Source: Streptomyces sp. H39-S7 (GTDB taxonomy: Bacteria; Actinomycetota; Actinomycetes; Streptomycetales; Streptomycetaceae). Taken from it: a DNA stretch of 64,000 nucleotides. The translations under genes and the position numbers were made by a program. Shown here one piece after another: positions 36,571 to 48,235 of the stretch; position 1 is the first letter of the stretch, and each line of letters starts with the position of its first letter. The stretch covers positions 271,679 to 335,678 of the forward strand of contig NZ_JAPVLU010000002.1 of NCBI RefSeq assembly GCF_027158205.1, read 5' to 3'. The notes beneath the pieces are model-generated. The model worked only from the letters and a program-made list of their open reading frames with translations. It made no database searches and was not told the DNA's origin.

Positions 36571-37035
36571 GTGCGCAGGGGCAGGCGTATCGCCGTCGAC
36601 GTCGGGGACGCCCGGATCGGGGTCGCCTCGTGCGACCCCGACGGGGTCCTCGCGACGCCGGTCGAGACGGTACCGGGGCGGGACGTCCCGGCGGCGCTGC
36701 GCCGCCTCGCGGCGATCGTCGAGGAGTACGAGCCGATCGAGGTGGTCCTGGGACTGCCGCGCTCGCTGAGCGGCAACGAGGGTCCCGCGGCGGTCAAGGT
36801 CCGGGCGTTCGCGCTGGATGTGGCGAAAATCATCGCGCCCGTCCCGGTGCGGCTGGTTGACGAGCGGATGACCACGGTCACCGCGACCCAGGGGCTGCGC
36901 GCGTCGGGCGTCAAGGCGAAGAAGGGCCGTGCGGTGGTGGACCAGGCAGCCGCGATCGTCATCCTGCAGAGCGCCCTGGAGACCGAGCGGGTGTCGGGGA
37001 AACCAGCGGGGGAGAGCGTCGAAGTGGTCATCTGA
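36571..37035 (+). CDS. ruvX: Putative pre-16S rRNA nuclease / Holliday junction resolvase-like YqgF
   Basis: 154 residues, RNase H-like fold: RIAVDVGDARIGVASCDPDG with the first catalytic Asp, GLPRSLSGNEGPAA, and LVDERMTTVTA with the second acidic residue. E. coli YqgF is implicated in 16S rRNA 5' maturation. Positioned between alaS and mltG as in most Gram-positive and actinobacterial genomes. Confidence 0.94.
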   Translation: MRRGRRIAVDVGDARIGVASCDPDGVLATPVETVPGRDVPAALRRLAAIVEEYEPIEVVLGLPRSLSGNEGPAAVKVRAFALDVAKIIAPVPVRLVDERMTTVTATQGLRASGVKAKKGRAVVDQAAAIVILQSALETERVSGKPAGESVEVVI

Positions 37036-37064
37036 TCGCGGTACGGTAACGTTCCGCGCGACAC

Positions 37065-37086
37065 GGCGGCGCCAACTGGCGCCGCC
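37065..37086 (+). terminator. Hairpin after ruvX
   Basis: GGCGGCGCCA and TGGCGCCGCC form a 10-bp perfect dyad 29 bp after the stop, followed by CGTTTCG. It may attenuate rather than block read-through to mltG. Confidence 0.5.
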
Positions 37087-37154
37087 CGTTTCGCAAGGGG
37101 CGGCCAGTTCCGAGGATGCGATCGCCCCCGTACCGACGCGTACCAAGGGGATCG

Positions 37155-38951
37155 ATGACTGACTATGGCCGGGGCTCCGGCTCCGAACCGTGGCATCCAG
37201 AGGACCCGCTCTTCGGTGACCAGGGGTACCAGCAGCAGCCGCGCCAGCCGCAGCCGCAGGACGACTGGGACCCCTATGCCACCGGGCAGCAGCCGCAGTA
37301 CCCGTACGACGGTCAGCAGGCTCCCCAGCAGCAGTACCCGCCGCAGCAGCAGTACCCCCAGAACCAGCAGCAGTATCCCCAGCAGCACCCGCAGCAGGAG
37401 CAGTACCCGCAGCAGGGGTACCCCCAGCAGCAGCAACAGCAGCAGTACCCGCAGCAGCACCCCCAGCACCAGGGCCAGCCGCAGCAAGGTCAGCAGCACC
37501 AGGGCCGGCAGCAGTACAACGACTGGGACACCTCCGGGGTTTCGTCCGCCCCCTACGGCGCCAACCCCGGCGATCCCTACGGCGGCCAGCCGCCGGCCGA
37601 TCCCTACGGCGCCCAGCAGCCCGACTTCTACGGCCAGGGCGGCTACCCGCCCCCGCAGCAGCCGCAGCACCGGCAGCCGGAGCAGCAGCGGCAGCAACCG
37701 GAGCAGCAGCCCCAGCAGCCGATGCGGGGCGCCCCGGACAACACCGGCGACTGGGAAGCCGAGTCGGAGCCGGAGACGCACGCCTTCTTCGCCGATGACG
37801 CGGACGACGACGCGGAGCCGGACGACGACACCCCGGCCGGCCGCGGCGGACGCAAGCGCGGCGGCAAGGGCGGCAAGAAAGAGGGCAAGAAGCGCCGCAG
37901 CGGCTGCGCCTGCCTGGTCGTCCTGCTGGTCCTCGGCGGCGGCGTCGGCGGTGCCGGCTACTTCGGCTACCAGTTCTACGAGAGCCACTTCGGCGCGGCG
38001 CCCGACTTCGCGGGCGAGGGCACCGGAGACGTGCAGGTCGAGATCCCCAAGGGCTCGACGCTCACGGACATGGGCAACATCCTCAAGGCCGCGGGCGTGA
38101 CCAAGAGCGTCGACGCCTTCACCACGGCAGCCGGCAAGAACCCCAAGGGCAAGAGCATCCAGGCAGGCGTCTTCCTCCTCCACAAGGAGATGTCGGCCGC
38201 GGCGGCGGTCACGATGATGACCGACCCGTCCAAGCAGAGCGCCATCATCATTCCCGAGGGAACGCGCGACGCCCAGATCTACGCGATGGTCGACAAGAAG
38301 CTGGGCCTCGCCGAGGGCACGACCAAGGGCGTGGCCAAGACGCAGGCGAAGAAGCTCGGCCTGCCCGCCTGGGCGGACACCAGCGAGAAGATCAAGGATC
38401 CGCTGGAGGGCTTCCTCTTCCCGACGCGCTACAGCGTGGGCAAGGGCATGAAGCCCGAGGACATACTGCGTTCGATGGTCAGCGAGGCCACCAAGCGGTA
38501 CGGCCAGTACGATCTGGCGGCCGCGGCGAGGAAGCTGGGCCTCAAGTCGCCGTTGGAAGTGATCACCGTCGCGAGCCTGGTGCAGGCCGAGGGCAAGACC
38601 ACCGACGACTTCCGCAAGATGTCGCGGGTCGTCTACAACCGCCTGGTGCCGACGAACAAGGAGACCTTCGGGATCCTCCAGTTCGACTCGACGTACAACT
38701 ACATCAAGAACACGAACGACACGAAGCTGAAGCTCGCGGATCTGAAGAAGCTCGACGACCCGTACAACACGTACTTCTACAAGGGCCTGCCTCCGGGTCC
38801 GATCGGCAACCCGGGCCTCGACGCCCTCAAGGCGGCGACCGACCCGGAACCGGGTGACTGGTACTACTTCATCTCGCTGGACGGGAACAGGACCCAGTTC
38901 ACCAAGACCAAGGCGGAGCACGACAAGCTCGCGCAGCAGTACGAGGGGTAG
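37155..38951 (+). CDS. mltG: Endolytic murein transglycosylase MltG with long Gln/Pro/Tyr-rich cytoplasmic N-terminus
   Basis: 598 residues. Residues 1-about 200 are extremely Q/P/Y-rich (repeated QQYPQQ units), followed by an acidic patch and a basic KRGGKGGKKEGKKRR. A single membrane helix lies at about 250-272. The catalytic YceG domain follows, with the conserved Glu in ASLVQAEG, LQFDSTYNY and GLPPGPIGNPGLDAL. MltG cleaves nascent glycan strands and sets their length. The disordered cytoplasmic arm is far longer than in E. coli (340 residues in total there) and could recruit the growth or division machinery. Confidence 0.95.
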   Translation: MTDYGRGSGSEPWHPEDPLFGDQGYQQQPRQPQPQDDWDPYATGQQPQYPYDGQQAPQQQYPPQQQYPQNQQQYPQQHPQQEQYPQQGYPQQQQQQQYPQQHPQHQGQPQQGQQHQGRQQYNDWDTSGVSSAPYGANPGDPYGGQPPADPYGAQQPDFYGQGGYPPPQQPQHRQPEQQRQQPEQQPQQPMRGAPDNTGDWEAESEPETHAFFADDADDDAEPDDDTPAGRGGRKRGGKGGKKEGKKRRSGCACLVVLLVLGGGVGGAGYFGYQFYESHFGAAPDFAGEGTGDVQVEIPKGSTLTDMGNILKAAGVTKSVDAFTTAAGKNPKGKSIQAGVFLLHKEMSAAAAVTMMTDPSKQSAIIIPEGTRDAQIYAMVDKKLGLAEGTTKGVAKTQAKKLGLPAWADTSEKIKDPLEGFLFPTRYSVGKGMKPEDILRSMVSEATKRYGQYDLAAAARKLGLKSPLEVITVASLVQAEGKTTDDFRKMSRVVYNRLVPTNKETFGILQFDSTYNYIKNTNDTKLKLADLKKLDDPYNTYFYKGLPPGPIGNPGLDALKAATDPEPGDWYYFISLDGNRTQFTKTKAEHDKLAQQYEG

Positions 38952-39105
38952 GCACGGAACCGGCGGACGGCATCGACCGACGAGCGCGAAGCCGGGGCGT
39001 CCGGGGGGCGCCGGGCATCCGTACCCTGGGATGATCAGCGGAACCGGGCACGACCGCCGCGCGCACGACGGCCGGCGGGAGCCCGGCGGAACGGAAACGG
39101 ACAAC

Positions 39106-39939
39106 GTGAACGTGGAGCAGCGCCGGGCAGCAGTTCTGGGATCGCCGATCGCCCACTCCCTCTCACCGGTGCTGCACCGGGCCGCGTACGCCGAGCTCGG
39201 TCTCAGCGGGTGGCGCTACGACCCCTTCGAGGTGGACGAGGCGGCGCTGCCCGGCTTCCTCGACCAGCTGAGCGCGCCGGAGTGGGCCGGGCTGTCACTG
39301 ACCATGCCGCTCAAGCGGGCCGTCTTCCCGCTGCTGGACGAGGTCAGCGACACCGCGGCCGCCGTCGAGGCGGTGAACACCGTGGTGTTCACCGCCGACG
39401 GCCGCCGCACCGGTGACAACACCGATATCCCCGGCATGGTCGCCGCCCTGCGCGAGCGCGGGGTGACGGCGGTCGAGTCGGCCGCGATCCTCGGCGCCGG
39501 CGCCACCGCCTCGTCCGCGCTGGCCGCACTCGCCCGGATCTGCGCAGGCGAGGTCACCGTGTACGTGCGCAGCGCCGCGCGCGCCGCCGAGATGCGCGAG
39601 TGGGGCGAGCGGCTGGGCGTGCGGGTGCGCACCGAGGAGTGGGGCGACGCGGCGAAGGCGTTCGAGGCGCCACTGGTCATCGCCACCACCCCGGCGGGCG
39701 CCACCGACGCCTTCGCCGAGTCCGTGCCGGAGCGGCCGGGCGCGCTCTTCGACGTGCTGTACCACCCGTGGCCGACCGCCCTCGCCGCCGCCTGGGCGGC
39801 CCGCGGCGGCGAGGTCGTCGGAGGTCTCGACCTCCTGGTGCACCAGGCCGTGCTCCAGGTGGAGCAGATGACCGCCCGCACCCCCGCCCCCCTGGCAGCG
39901 ATGCGCGCCGCCGGCGAGGCGGCGCTGGGCAGCGCCTGA
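39106..39939 (+). CDS. aroE: Shikimate 5-dehydrogenase
   Basis: 277 residues. Reduces 3-dehydroshikimate to shikimate. Substrate motif [13 protein letters not shown], catalytic K in [15 protein letters not shown], and the nucleotide-binding [16 protein letters not shown] at 39106 or 39112 ([14 protein letters not shown]); no strong ribosome-binding site distinguishes them. Lies upstream of the aroC-aroK-aroB-aroQ cluster but is separated by 172 bp. Confidence 0.95.
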   Translation: MNVEQRRAAVLGSPIAHSLSPVLHRAAYAELGLSGWRYDPFEVDEAALPGFLDQLSAPEWAGLSLTMPLKRAVFPLLDEVSDTAAAVEAVNTVVFTADGRRTGDNTDIPGMVAALRERGVTAVESAAILGAGATASSALAALARICAGEVTVYVRSAARAAEMREWGERLGVRVRTEEWGDAAKAFEAPLVIATTPAGATDAFAESVPERPGALFDVLYHPWPTALAAAWAARGGEVVGGLDLLVHQAVLQVEQMTARTPAPLAAMRAAGEAALGSA

Positions 39940-40111
39940 CGTACAGCGCCCGCCCGCACGGGCCGAAGCTTTCGGGCGGTGCGTCCACGAGTTGGACCGG
40001 GGGCTGGAGGTGGCTCCGGGCGTGGGAGGATCGGTGGTGGCGGGCCAGGGCCGCGCACCCGGCCGTGCCGTCGACATTCGGACGTTCGAGGCGCGAGCAA
40101 GAGGAGCACCG

Positions 40112-41292
40112 TTGAGCAGGTTGCGCTGGCTGACCGCGGGGGAGTCGCACGGCCCCGCACTCGTCGCGACGCTGGAGGGGCTGCCCTCCGGCGTACCCGT
40201 CACCACGGCGATGGTGGCGGACGCGCTGGCGCGCCGGCGGCTGGGATACGGCCGCGGTGCCCGGATGAAGTTCGAGCAGGACGAGGTCACCTTCCTCGGC
40301 GGCGTGCGGCACGGCCTGACCATGGGCAGCCCGGTCGCCGTCATGGTCGGCAACACCGAGTGGCCCAAGTGGGAGCAGGTCATGGCGGCCGACCCCGTCG
40401 ACCCGGAGATCCTCGCCGGCCTGGGGCGCAACGCGCCGCTGACCCGCCCGCGGCCCGGCCACGCGGACCTCGCCGGCATGCAGAAGTACGCGCTCGACGA
40501 GGCCCGGCCGATCCTGGAGCGCGCCAGCGCCCGGGAGACCGCCGCCCGCGTCGCGCTGGGCGCGGTCGCCCGCTCCTACCTCAAGGAGACGACGGGCATC
40601 GAGATCGTCAGCCATGTCGTCGAGCTGGCCGCGGCCAAGGCCCCGTACGGGGTCGTGCCGCTCCCCTCCGACGAGGCGCTGCTCGACGCCAACCCGGTGC
40701 GCTGCCTGGACCCCGGGGCGAGCGAGGCGATGGTCGCCGAGATCGACCAGGCCCACAAGGACGGCGACACCCTCGGCGGCGTCGTCGAGGTGCTGGCGTA
40801 CGGCGTCCCCGTCGGGCTCGGCAGCCACGTCCACTGGGACCGCAGGCTCGACGCACGGCTGGCCGCCGCCCTGATGGGCATCCAGGCGATCAAGGGCGTC
40901 GAGATCGGCGACGGCTTCGGCCTGGCCCGGGTTCCCGGCTCGCAGGCGCACGACGAGATCGTGCCCTCCCCCGAGGGCATCCGCCGCTCCACCGGCCGCT
41001 CCGGCGGCACCGAGGGCGGGATGAGCACCGGGGAACTGCTGCGGGTCCGGGCCGCGATGAAGCCGATCGCGACCGTGCCGCGCGCACTGGCCACCGTCGA
41101 CGTCACCACCGGCGAGGTCGCCGCCGCCCACCACCAGCGCTCGGACGTCTGCGCGGTGCCGGCCGCCGGGATCGTCGCGGAGGCCATGGTCGCGCTGGTC
41201 CTCGCCGACGCCGTCGCGGAGAAGTTCGGCGGCGACTCGGTCGGCGAGACCCGCCGCAACGTCGAGGGGTTTCTGAAGAACCTGGCGATCCG

Positions 41293-41296
<4 letters not shown>
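40112..41296 (+). CDS. aroC: Chorismate synthase
   Basis: 394 residues from a TTG start ([17 protein letters not shown]) with GAGGAG five bases upstream. Signature segments include [35 protein letters not shown] and the C-terminal [10 protein letters not shown]. It converts EPSP to chorismate using reduced FMN. The next gene starts in its stop codon (GTGA). Confidence 0.97.
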
Positions 41297-43453
<2,157 letters not shown>

Positions 43454-43589
43454 CACCGCCGTCCGGGCACCTGTGCCGCTCCCCGGCGGTTCACACAAGT
43501 ACCTCCGGGGACGGTACGGTTCGGTTCGAACGGCCCGTTCCCGGCCGTCACGGAAGCAGAACCTCCGGCACGAGATGGAGTGGGACGGG

Positions 43590-44282
43590 ATGCAGCACGC
43601 TGTGGGGGCACCGCAGCCCGGCCGGCCGGGACCTCAGCCGGCCCCCAGCACCACCGGCCACTTCCCGCTGCCCGCGGCAGGCCCGGTCCAGCTGCCCGCC
43701 GCTGCCGGCGCGCAGGCCGGCGGGCCCGGGCCCGTGGCGGTCCTGCTGATCGGCGCGGCCGGGGCCGGCAAGACCACCATCGCCCGGCACTGGGCCGACA
43801 ACCGCGGGGTACCGACCGCGCACATCAGCCTCGACGACGTCCGCGAGTGGGTCCGCTCCGGCTTCGCGGACCCGCAGGCCGGGTGGAACGAGCACTCCGA
43901 GGCCCAGTACCGGCTGGCCCGCCGCACCTGCGGCTTCTCCGCCCGGAACTTCCTGGCCAACGGCATATCGTGCATCATCGACGACGCGGTCTTCCCGGAC
44001 CGGCCGGTCGTCGGCCTCGGCGGCTGGAAGCGGCACGTCGGCCCCGGCCTGCTGCCCGTGGTCCTGCTCCCGGGCCTGGACGTGGTCCTCGCCCGCAACG
44101 CCGCCCGCAACGGGAACCGGCGGCTGTCCGACGAGGAGGTCGCCCGGATCCACGGCCGGATGGCCGGCTGGTACGGATCAGGGCTGCCCATCATCGACAA
44201 CTCGCAGCTCGACGTGGTCGCCGCGGCCGCCGCGCTGGACCGTGTCGTGGCCCGCAGCGTCCAGGGCCCGCCCGTCTGGTAG
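43590..44282 (+). CDS. P-loop ATP-binding protein (kinase-like, zeta-toxin/AAA_33 type)
   Basis: 230 residues from ATG 43590 (MQHAVGAPQPG); ATG 43575 is an alternative, but only the later one has GGAG at a good distance. After about 50 Pro/Gly/Ala-rich residues comes Walker A GAAGAGKTTIARHW, then SLDDVREWVRSG with a possible catalytic Asp, SCIIDDAVFPD and a lid-like ARNAARNGNRRLSDEEVARIHGRM. The pattern fits small-molecule kinases of the AAA_33 group. The substrate is unknown. It lies between aroQ and the M24 peptidase homologue. Confidence 0.85.
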   Translation: MQHAVGAPQPGRPGPQPAPSTTGHFPLPAAGPVQLPAAAGAQAGGPGPVAVLLIGAAGAGKTTIARHWADNRGVPTAHISLDDVREWVRSGFADPQAGWNEHSEAQYRLARRTCGFSARNFLANGISCIIDDAVFPDRPVVGLGGWKRHVGPGLLPVVLLPGLDVVLARNAARNGNRRLSDEEVARIHGRMAGWYGSGLPIIDNSQLDVVAAAAALDRVVARSVQGPPVW

Positions 44283-44298
44283 CCGGCGGGAGCCGGCC

Positions 44299-44318
44299 GC
44301 CGCCGTGCCCACGGCGGC
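44299..44318 (+). terminator. Weak hairpin after the P-loop gene
   Basis: GCCGCCGT-GCCC-ACGGCGGC, an 8-bp perfect stem with a 4-base loop 17 bp after the stop; no T tail. Confidence 0.3.
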
Positions 44319-44379
44319 CCCGGCCCCGGTCGGACGCGCTCGGGCGGCCCCCCGGACGGCCCGCACGTACGCTCGCGAC

Positions 44380-45495
44380 ATGTCCGACGCCGACGTGCAC
44401 GCAGCCCGCAGAGAACGCCTGCGCGACCGATGCGCGGCGGCGGGAGCGGCGGCGGCGCTGGTCTCCCGCCCCGCCAACGTGCGCTACCTGGCCGGCTGCG
44501 CGCCGCCCGGCGCGGTACTGCTCGTCGGCCCCGGCGGCCAGGACGCGCTGGTCCGCCGCCGCCCCACCGCCGGGGACCTCTCCGAGGGGCAGCCGCCGGA
44601 CGACGTGCGGACCGTTGTCCTGACCAGGTCGGACGGCGATCCGGTGGTGACCGCCGCCGGACTGGTCCTGGACCGGCGGGGCGACACCCTGGCCGTGGAG
44701 GAGCACCACCTCACCGTTGCCCGCCACCGGGCGATCGGCTCGATCGCGCCCGGCCTGCGGCTGAGCGACCTCGGCGGGGCCGTGGAACAGCTGCGCGTGG
44801 TCAAGGACGAGCAGGAGATCGCCGCGATCCGGATCGCCGCCGAGCTCGCCGACCAGGCGCTCGGCGAGCTGCTGGAGTCGATCCTGATCGGCAGGACCGA
44901 GCGGCACCTCGCACTGGAGCTGGAGCGCCGGCTGATCGACCACGGCGCGGACGGCCCGGCCTTCCCCACCTGCGTGGGCACCGGGCCGCACTCGGGGGCC
45001 GCCCGGCACGTCCCCACCGACCGGCGCGTGGAGGAGGGCGACTTCCTCACGGTCCGGCTCGGCGCCTGCTACCGCGGATACCGCTGCGAGGTCGGCCGTA
45101 CCTTCGTCGTGGGGACTTCTCCCGCCGACTGGCAGATCGAGCTGTACGAGCTGGTCTTCGCCGCCCAGCGGGCCGGCCGGGAGGCCCTCGCACCGGGTGT
45201 GGCCTGCCGTGATGTGGACCACGCGGCACGCTCCGTGCTGGCCGCGGGGGGCTACGGGGAGGCCCTCGGAGAGGTGACGGGACACGGAGTGGGACTCGAA
45301 ATCGACGAGGACCCTCGGGTGTCACCTGCGGCCATGGGTAAACTGGACGCTTGCGTGCCGGTCACCGTCGAACCGGGGGTCCACCTTCCGGGCCGCGGCG
45401 GTGTCCGCATCGACGACACACTCGTCGTACGTCCTCCGGCGGACGGCGGGCCCGAGCTACTCACCATTACGACCAAGGAGCTGCTCGCCCTGTAG
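44380..45495 (+). CDS. M24-family (Xaa-Pro aminopeptidase-like) protein with altered metal ligands
   Basis: 371 residues. A creatinase-like N-terminal domain leads to a pita-bread M24 domain. The five-ligand metal site is not canonical. The first Asp of VxDxGA is Arg (LTVRLGACY). The second, normally in GYxSDxTRT, is Glu (GYRCEVGRT). The last Glu in RxEDT is Asp (RIDDT). The His in TGHGVGLE and the Glu in TVEPGVHL remain. Activity is therefore doubtful, and a non-enzymatic role is possible. It lies 52 bp upstream of efp, a conserved pairing in many bacteria. Confidence 0.88.
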   Translation: MSDADVHAARRERLRDRCAAAGAAAALVSRPANVRYLAGCAPPGAVLLVGPGGQDALVRRRPTAGDLSEGQPPDDVRTVVLTRSDGDPVVTAAGLVLDRRGDTLAVEEHHLTVARHRAIGSIAPGLRLSDLGGAVEQLRVVKDEQEIAAIRIAAELADQALGELLESILIGRTERHLALELERRLIDHGADGPAFPTCVGTGPHSGAARHVPTDRRVEEGDFLTVRLGACYRGYRCEVGRTFVVGTSPADWQIELYELVFAAQRAGREALAPGVACRDVDHAARSVLAAGGYGEALGEVTGHGVGLEIDEDPRVSPAAMGKLDACVPVTVEPGVHLPGRGGVRIDDTLVVRPPADGGPELLTITTKELLAL

Positions 45496-45547
45496 AAGGG
45501 CGCGTTCCTCGGTCTCCGAAGCTGCACTTTCAGGAGATTCCGCAACC

Positions 45548-46114
45548 GTGGCATCCACGAACGACCTCAAGAACGGCCTCGTGCTCAAGCTCGACGGCGG
45601 CCAGCTCTGGACCGTTGTCGACTTCCAGCACGTCAAGCCCGGCAAGGGCCCCGCCTTCGTCCGCACGAAGCTCAAGCACGTGCTGTCCGGCAAGGTCGTC
45701 GACAAGACCTTCAACGCCGGCATCAAGGTCGAGACGGCCAACGTCGACAAGCGCGGTATGCAGTTCTCCTACAAGGACGGCACCGACTTCGTCTTCATGG
45801 ACAGCGACACCTTCGAGCAGGTGTACATCACCCCCGAGGTCGTCGGCGACGCCGCCAACTACCTCCTCGAGGGCTTCGACGCCGTCGTGGCGATGTACGA
45901 GGGTTCCCCCCTCTACATCGAGCTCCCGGCCTCCGTCGAGCTGGTCATCGAGTACACCGAGCCGGGCGTCCAGGGCGACCGGTCCACCGGTGGCTCCAAG
46001 CCGGCCCGCCTCGAGACCGGCTACGAGATCGGCGTTCCGCTCTTCATCACCACCGGTGAGAAGATCAAGGTCGACACCCGTTCGGGTGACTACCTCGGCC
46101 GGGTGAACAGCTAA
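45548..46114 (+). CDS. efp: Translation elongation factor P
   Basis: 188 residues, three beta-barrel domains. The tip loop reads [15 protein letters not shown], with the functional Lys in a PGKGP loop; this loop type in actinobacteria works without the EpmABC or rhamnosyl modification. It relieves stalling at polyproline. GTG start with AGGAG ten bases upstream; the longer open frame inside the M24 gene is not used. nusB follows after 1 bp. Confidence 0.97.
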   Translation: MASTNDLKNGLVLKLDGGQLWTVVDFQHVKPGKGPAFVRTKLKHVLSGKVVDKTFNAGIKVETANVDKRGMQFSYKDGTDFVFMDSDTFEQVYITPEVVGDAANYLLEGFDAVVAMYEGSPLYIELPASVELVIEYTEPGVQGDRSTGGSKPARLETGYEIGVPLFITTGEKIKVDTRSGDYLGRVNS

Positions 46115-46115
46115 C

Positions 46116-46541
46116 GTGGCTGCTCGGAACAAGGCCCGCAAGCGCGCCTTCCAGATCCTCTTCGAAGCGGATCAGCGGGGTGTCGACCCGAAGACCGCCA
46201 TGGCGGACTGGATCCGGCTCGCCCGGACCGACGACCGGCAGCCGCCGGTCACCGAGTACACCATGCAGCTGGTCGAGGGGTACGCCGCCAACGCGCCCCG
46301 CATCGACGAGCTGCTCGCGACCTACTCGGTGGGCTGGACGCTGGATCGGATGCCGGTCGTCGACCGGAACGTCCTGCGCCTCGGCACCTACGAGCTGATC
46401 TGGGAGGACGAGACCCCGGACGCGGTCGTGCTGGACGAGGCGGTCCAGCTGGCGAAGGAGTTCTCCACCGACGAGTCGCCCGCGTTCGTCAACGGGCTGC
46501 TGGCCCGGCTGAAGGACCTCAAGCCGACTCTCCGGCGCTAG
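46116..46541 (+). CDS. nusB: Transcription antitermination factor NusB
   Basis: 141 residues, all-helical. RNKARKRAFQILFEADQRG at the N-terminus and the C-terminal DEAVQLAKEFSTDESPAFVNGLL are the family signatures. With NusE (S10) it binds boxA of rRNA operons. GTG start one base after the efp stop; co-transcribed with efp. Confidence 0.96.
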   Translation: MAARNKARKRAFQILFEADQRGVDPKTAMADWIRLARTDDRQPPVTEYTMQLVEGYAANAPRIDELLATYSVGWTLDRMPVVDRNVLRLGTYELIWEDETPDAVVLDEAVQLAKEFSTDESPAFVNGLLARLKDLKPTLRR

Positions 46542-46565
46542 CGTCACGGCGCCACCCGACCACCG

Positions 46566-46612
46566 ACCAGGCCCTGAGCAGAAGTTGAACAATCTTCTGC
46601 TTTGGGCCTGGT
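46566..46612. terminator. Long imperfect hairpin after nusB
   Basis: ACCAGGCCC pairs with GGGCCTGGT, and inside it AGCAGAAG pairs with CTTCTGCT around TTGAACAAT; one T-T mismatch and one G-T between the two stems. About 19 bp of stem, with an unusually A/T-rich core for this genome. It may be a terminator or a dyad operator for the downstream decarboxylase gene. Confidence 0.5.
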
Positions 46613-46645
46613 GTGTTTCCCGGGCGGTGGCCTAGTTTCGCTCGC

Positions 46646-48106
46646 ATGTCCGATCAAGAGCTCGACCAGGAGATCGTCGACCGGCTGACGGCGCTGCAGT
46701 CCCAGGACCTGCCGGTGCGCGGCGGCCGCACCATGGCCTACGTCTACGACTCCGGCCTCGACGGTCTCGACGACCTCGCGGAGCGCGCCCAGGCCGCCTT
46801 CGCCGGGGTCAACGGCCTGGACATGACGGCCTTCCCGAGCGTGGTGGCCCTGGAGAACGACATCGTCGGCCGCGCCGCCCGGCTGCTCGGCGGGGACGGC
46901 GAAACGGCAGGCACCTTCACCAGCGGCGGCACGGAGAGCTGTCTGCTGGCCGTGCTGACCGCCCGCGAGCACGCCCGCCGCACCCGGGGCGTCACCAGGC
47001 CCGAGGTGGTGCTGCCGGCCACCGCCCACGCGGCCTTCCGCAAGGCCGCCGCCCTCTTCGGCCTGACCGTCGTGACGGTCCCGGTGGATCCGGCGACGTT
47101 CCGCGCCCGTCCGCAGGCCATGGCGGACGCCCTCACCGACCGGACGGCCCTGGTCGTGGTCTCGGCGCCGTCCTACGCCCATGGGGTGATCGACCCGGTC
47201 GTCCCGATCGCCGCCGCGGCGGCGGATCGCGGGGTGCTGTGCCACGTCGACGCCTGCATCGGCGGCTGGTACCTGGCGCACCTGCCCCCGGCGCTGCCCC
47301 GGCCGCCCGCCTTCGACCTGGCGGTCCCCGGCGTCACCTCGCTCGCGGTGGACCTGCACAAGTACGCGTACACGCCCAAGGGCGCCTCGGTGCTGCTCTT
47401 CCGGGACGCCGACCTGCGCCGGCACGGCTGGTTCGCGGACGCCTCCTGGCCCGGCTACCCGGTGGTCAACGCCACCCTGCAGGGAACGAAGTCCGCCGGT
47501 CCGCTGGCCGCCGCCTGGGCGGTGCTCCAGCGGATCGGACCCGCGGGGTACGGAGAGCTGTCCGGGCGCGTGCACGAGGCGGTGCAGGCCCTCGTCGGGG
47601 GCATCGGCCGGATCGACGGGCTGCGGGTGCTGGGCACACCGGAGGCCTCACTGGTCGCCGTGGCCTCCGACGACCCGGGCCTCGACCCCTTCGTCGTCGC
47701 CGACGAGATGCGGCTGCGCGGCTGGTTCCTGCAGCCGCAGCCCGCCTTCGACGGCTCCCCGCCCAACCTGCACCTGACCGTCACCGCGGCGGTGGCGTCC
47801 CCCGAGCGGATCGCGCTGCTGCTGGAGGAGCTCGGCGGAGCCGTCCGGCGGGCCCGCGACCTCGGGCCCGCCGTCGTCGACGAGGGGCTCGCCGGGCTCG
47901 CCGCCCAGCTCGACCCCGACACGCTCGGCCCCGCGGAGATCGCCGTGGCCCTGCAGCTCGCGGGCGTCTCCGAGGACGGCGCGCTCCCGCAGCGGATGGC
48001 GCCGGTGCTGGCGGTACTGCAGGCGCTGCCGCCCCGGCTGACCGAACGACTGCTGCCGGAGGTCATCGGCCGCCTCTTCCGGGCGCGGACTGGGCCGTAC
48101 GGGTGA
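46646..48106 (+). CDS. PLP-dependent group II decarboxylase / sphingosine-phosphate-lyase-like protein
   Basis: 486 residues. Fold-type I PLP enzyme: TSGGTESCLLA (phosphate binding), HVDACIGGWYLAH (Asp to the pyridine N) and the Schiff-base Lys in SLAVDLHKYAYTPKG. The DLHK signature groups it with aspartate/glutamate decarboxylase-like and S1P-lyase-like proteins. About 90 extra C-terminal residues after the small domain are Leu/Ala-rich. The substrate cannot be told. It stands between nusB and bldD, with a hairpin on both sides, so it is probably monocistronic. Confidence 0.88.
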   Translation: MSDQELDQEIVDRLTALQSQDLPVRGGRTMAYVYDSGLDGLDDLAERAQAAFAGVNGLDMTAFPSVVALENDIVGRAARLLGGDGETAGTFTSGGTESCLLAVLTAREHARRTRGVTRPEVVLPATAHAAFRKAAALFGLTVVTVPVDPATFRARPQAMADALTDRTALVVVSAPSYAHGVIDPVVPIAAAAADRGVLCHVDACIGGWYLAHLPPALPRPPAFDLAVPGVTSLAVDLHKYAYTPKGASVLLFRDADLRRHGWFADASWPGYPVVNATLQGTKSAGPLAAAWAVLQRIGPAGYGELSGRVHEAVQALVGGIGRIDGLRVLGTPEASLVAVASDDPGLDPFVVADEMRLRGWFLQPQPAFDGSPPNLHLTVTAAVASPERIALLLEELGGAVRRARDLGPAVVDEGLAGLAAQLDPDTLGPAEIAVALQLAGVSEDGALPQRMAPVLAVLQALPPRLTERLLPEVIGRLFRARTGPYG

Positions 48107-48173
48107 CGCGGGCCGCCGCCGGCCCGTCCGGGACTCGGGAGAGGGCTTCGGCGGAACAGCAGGAGAAACAGAA

Positions 48174-48213
48174 CCGCCCGGGGCGGTGTCCTTGCGGGCA
48201 CCGCCCCGGGCGG
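48174..48213. terminator. Bidirectional terminator between the decarboxylase gene and bldD
   Basis: Perfect 15-bp stem (CCGCCCGGGGCGGTG) with a 10-base loop, followed by GACGTTTCT on the plus strand; serves convergent genes. Confidence 0.8.
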
Positions 48214-48235
48214 GACGTTTCTGCACTGCTGTCGT

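Noticed and set aside
39979..41292. Long open frame running from the aroE-aroC gap into aroK
   Set aside because: It lies out of frame over aroC and has Arg/Gly-rich shadow composition; the GTGA overlap at 41293 gives a normal start for aroK.
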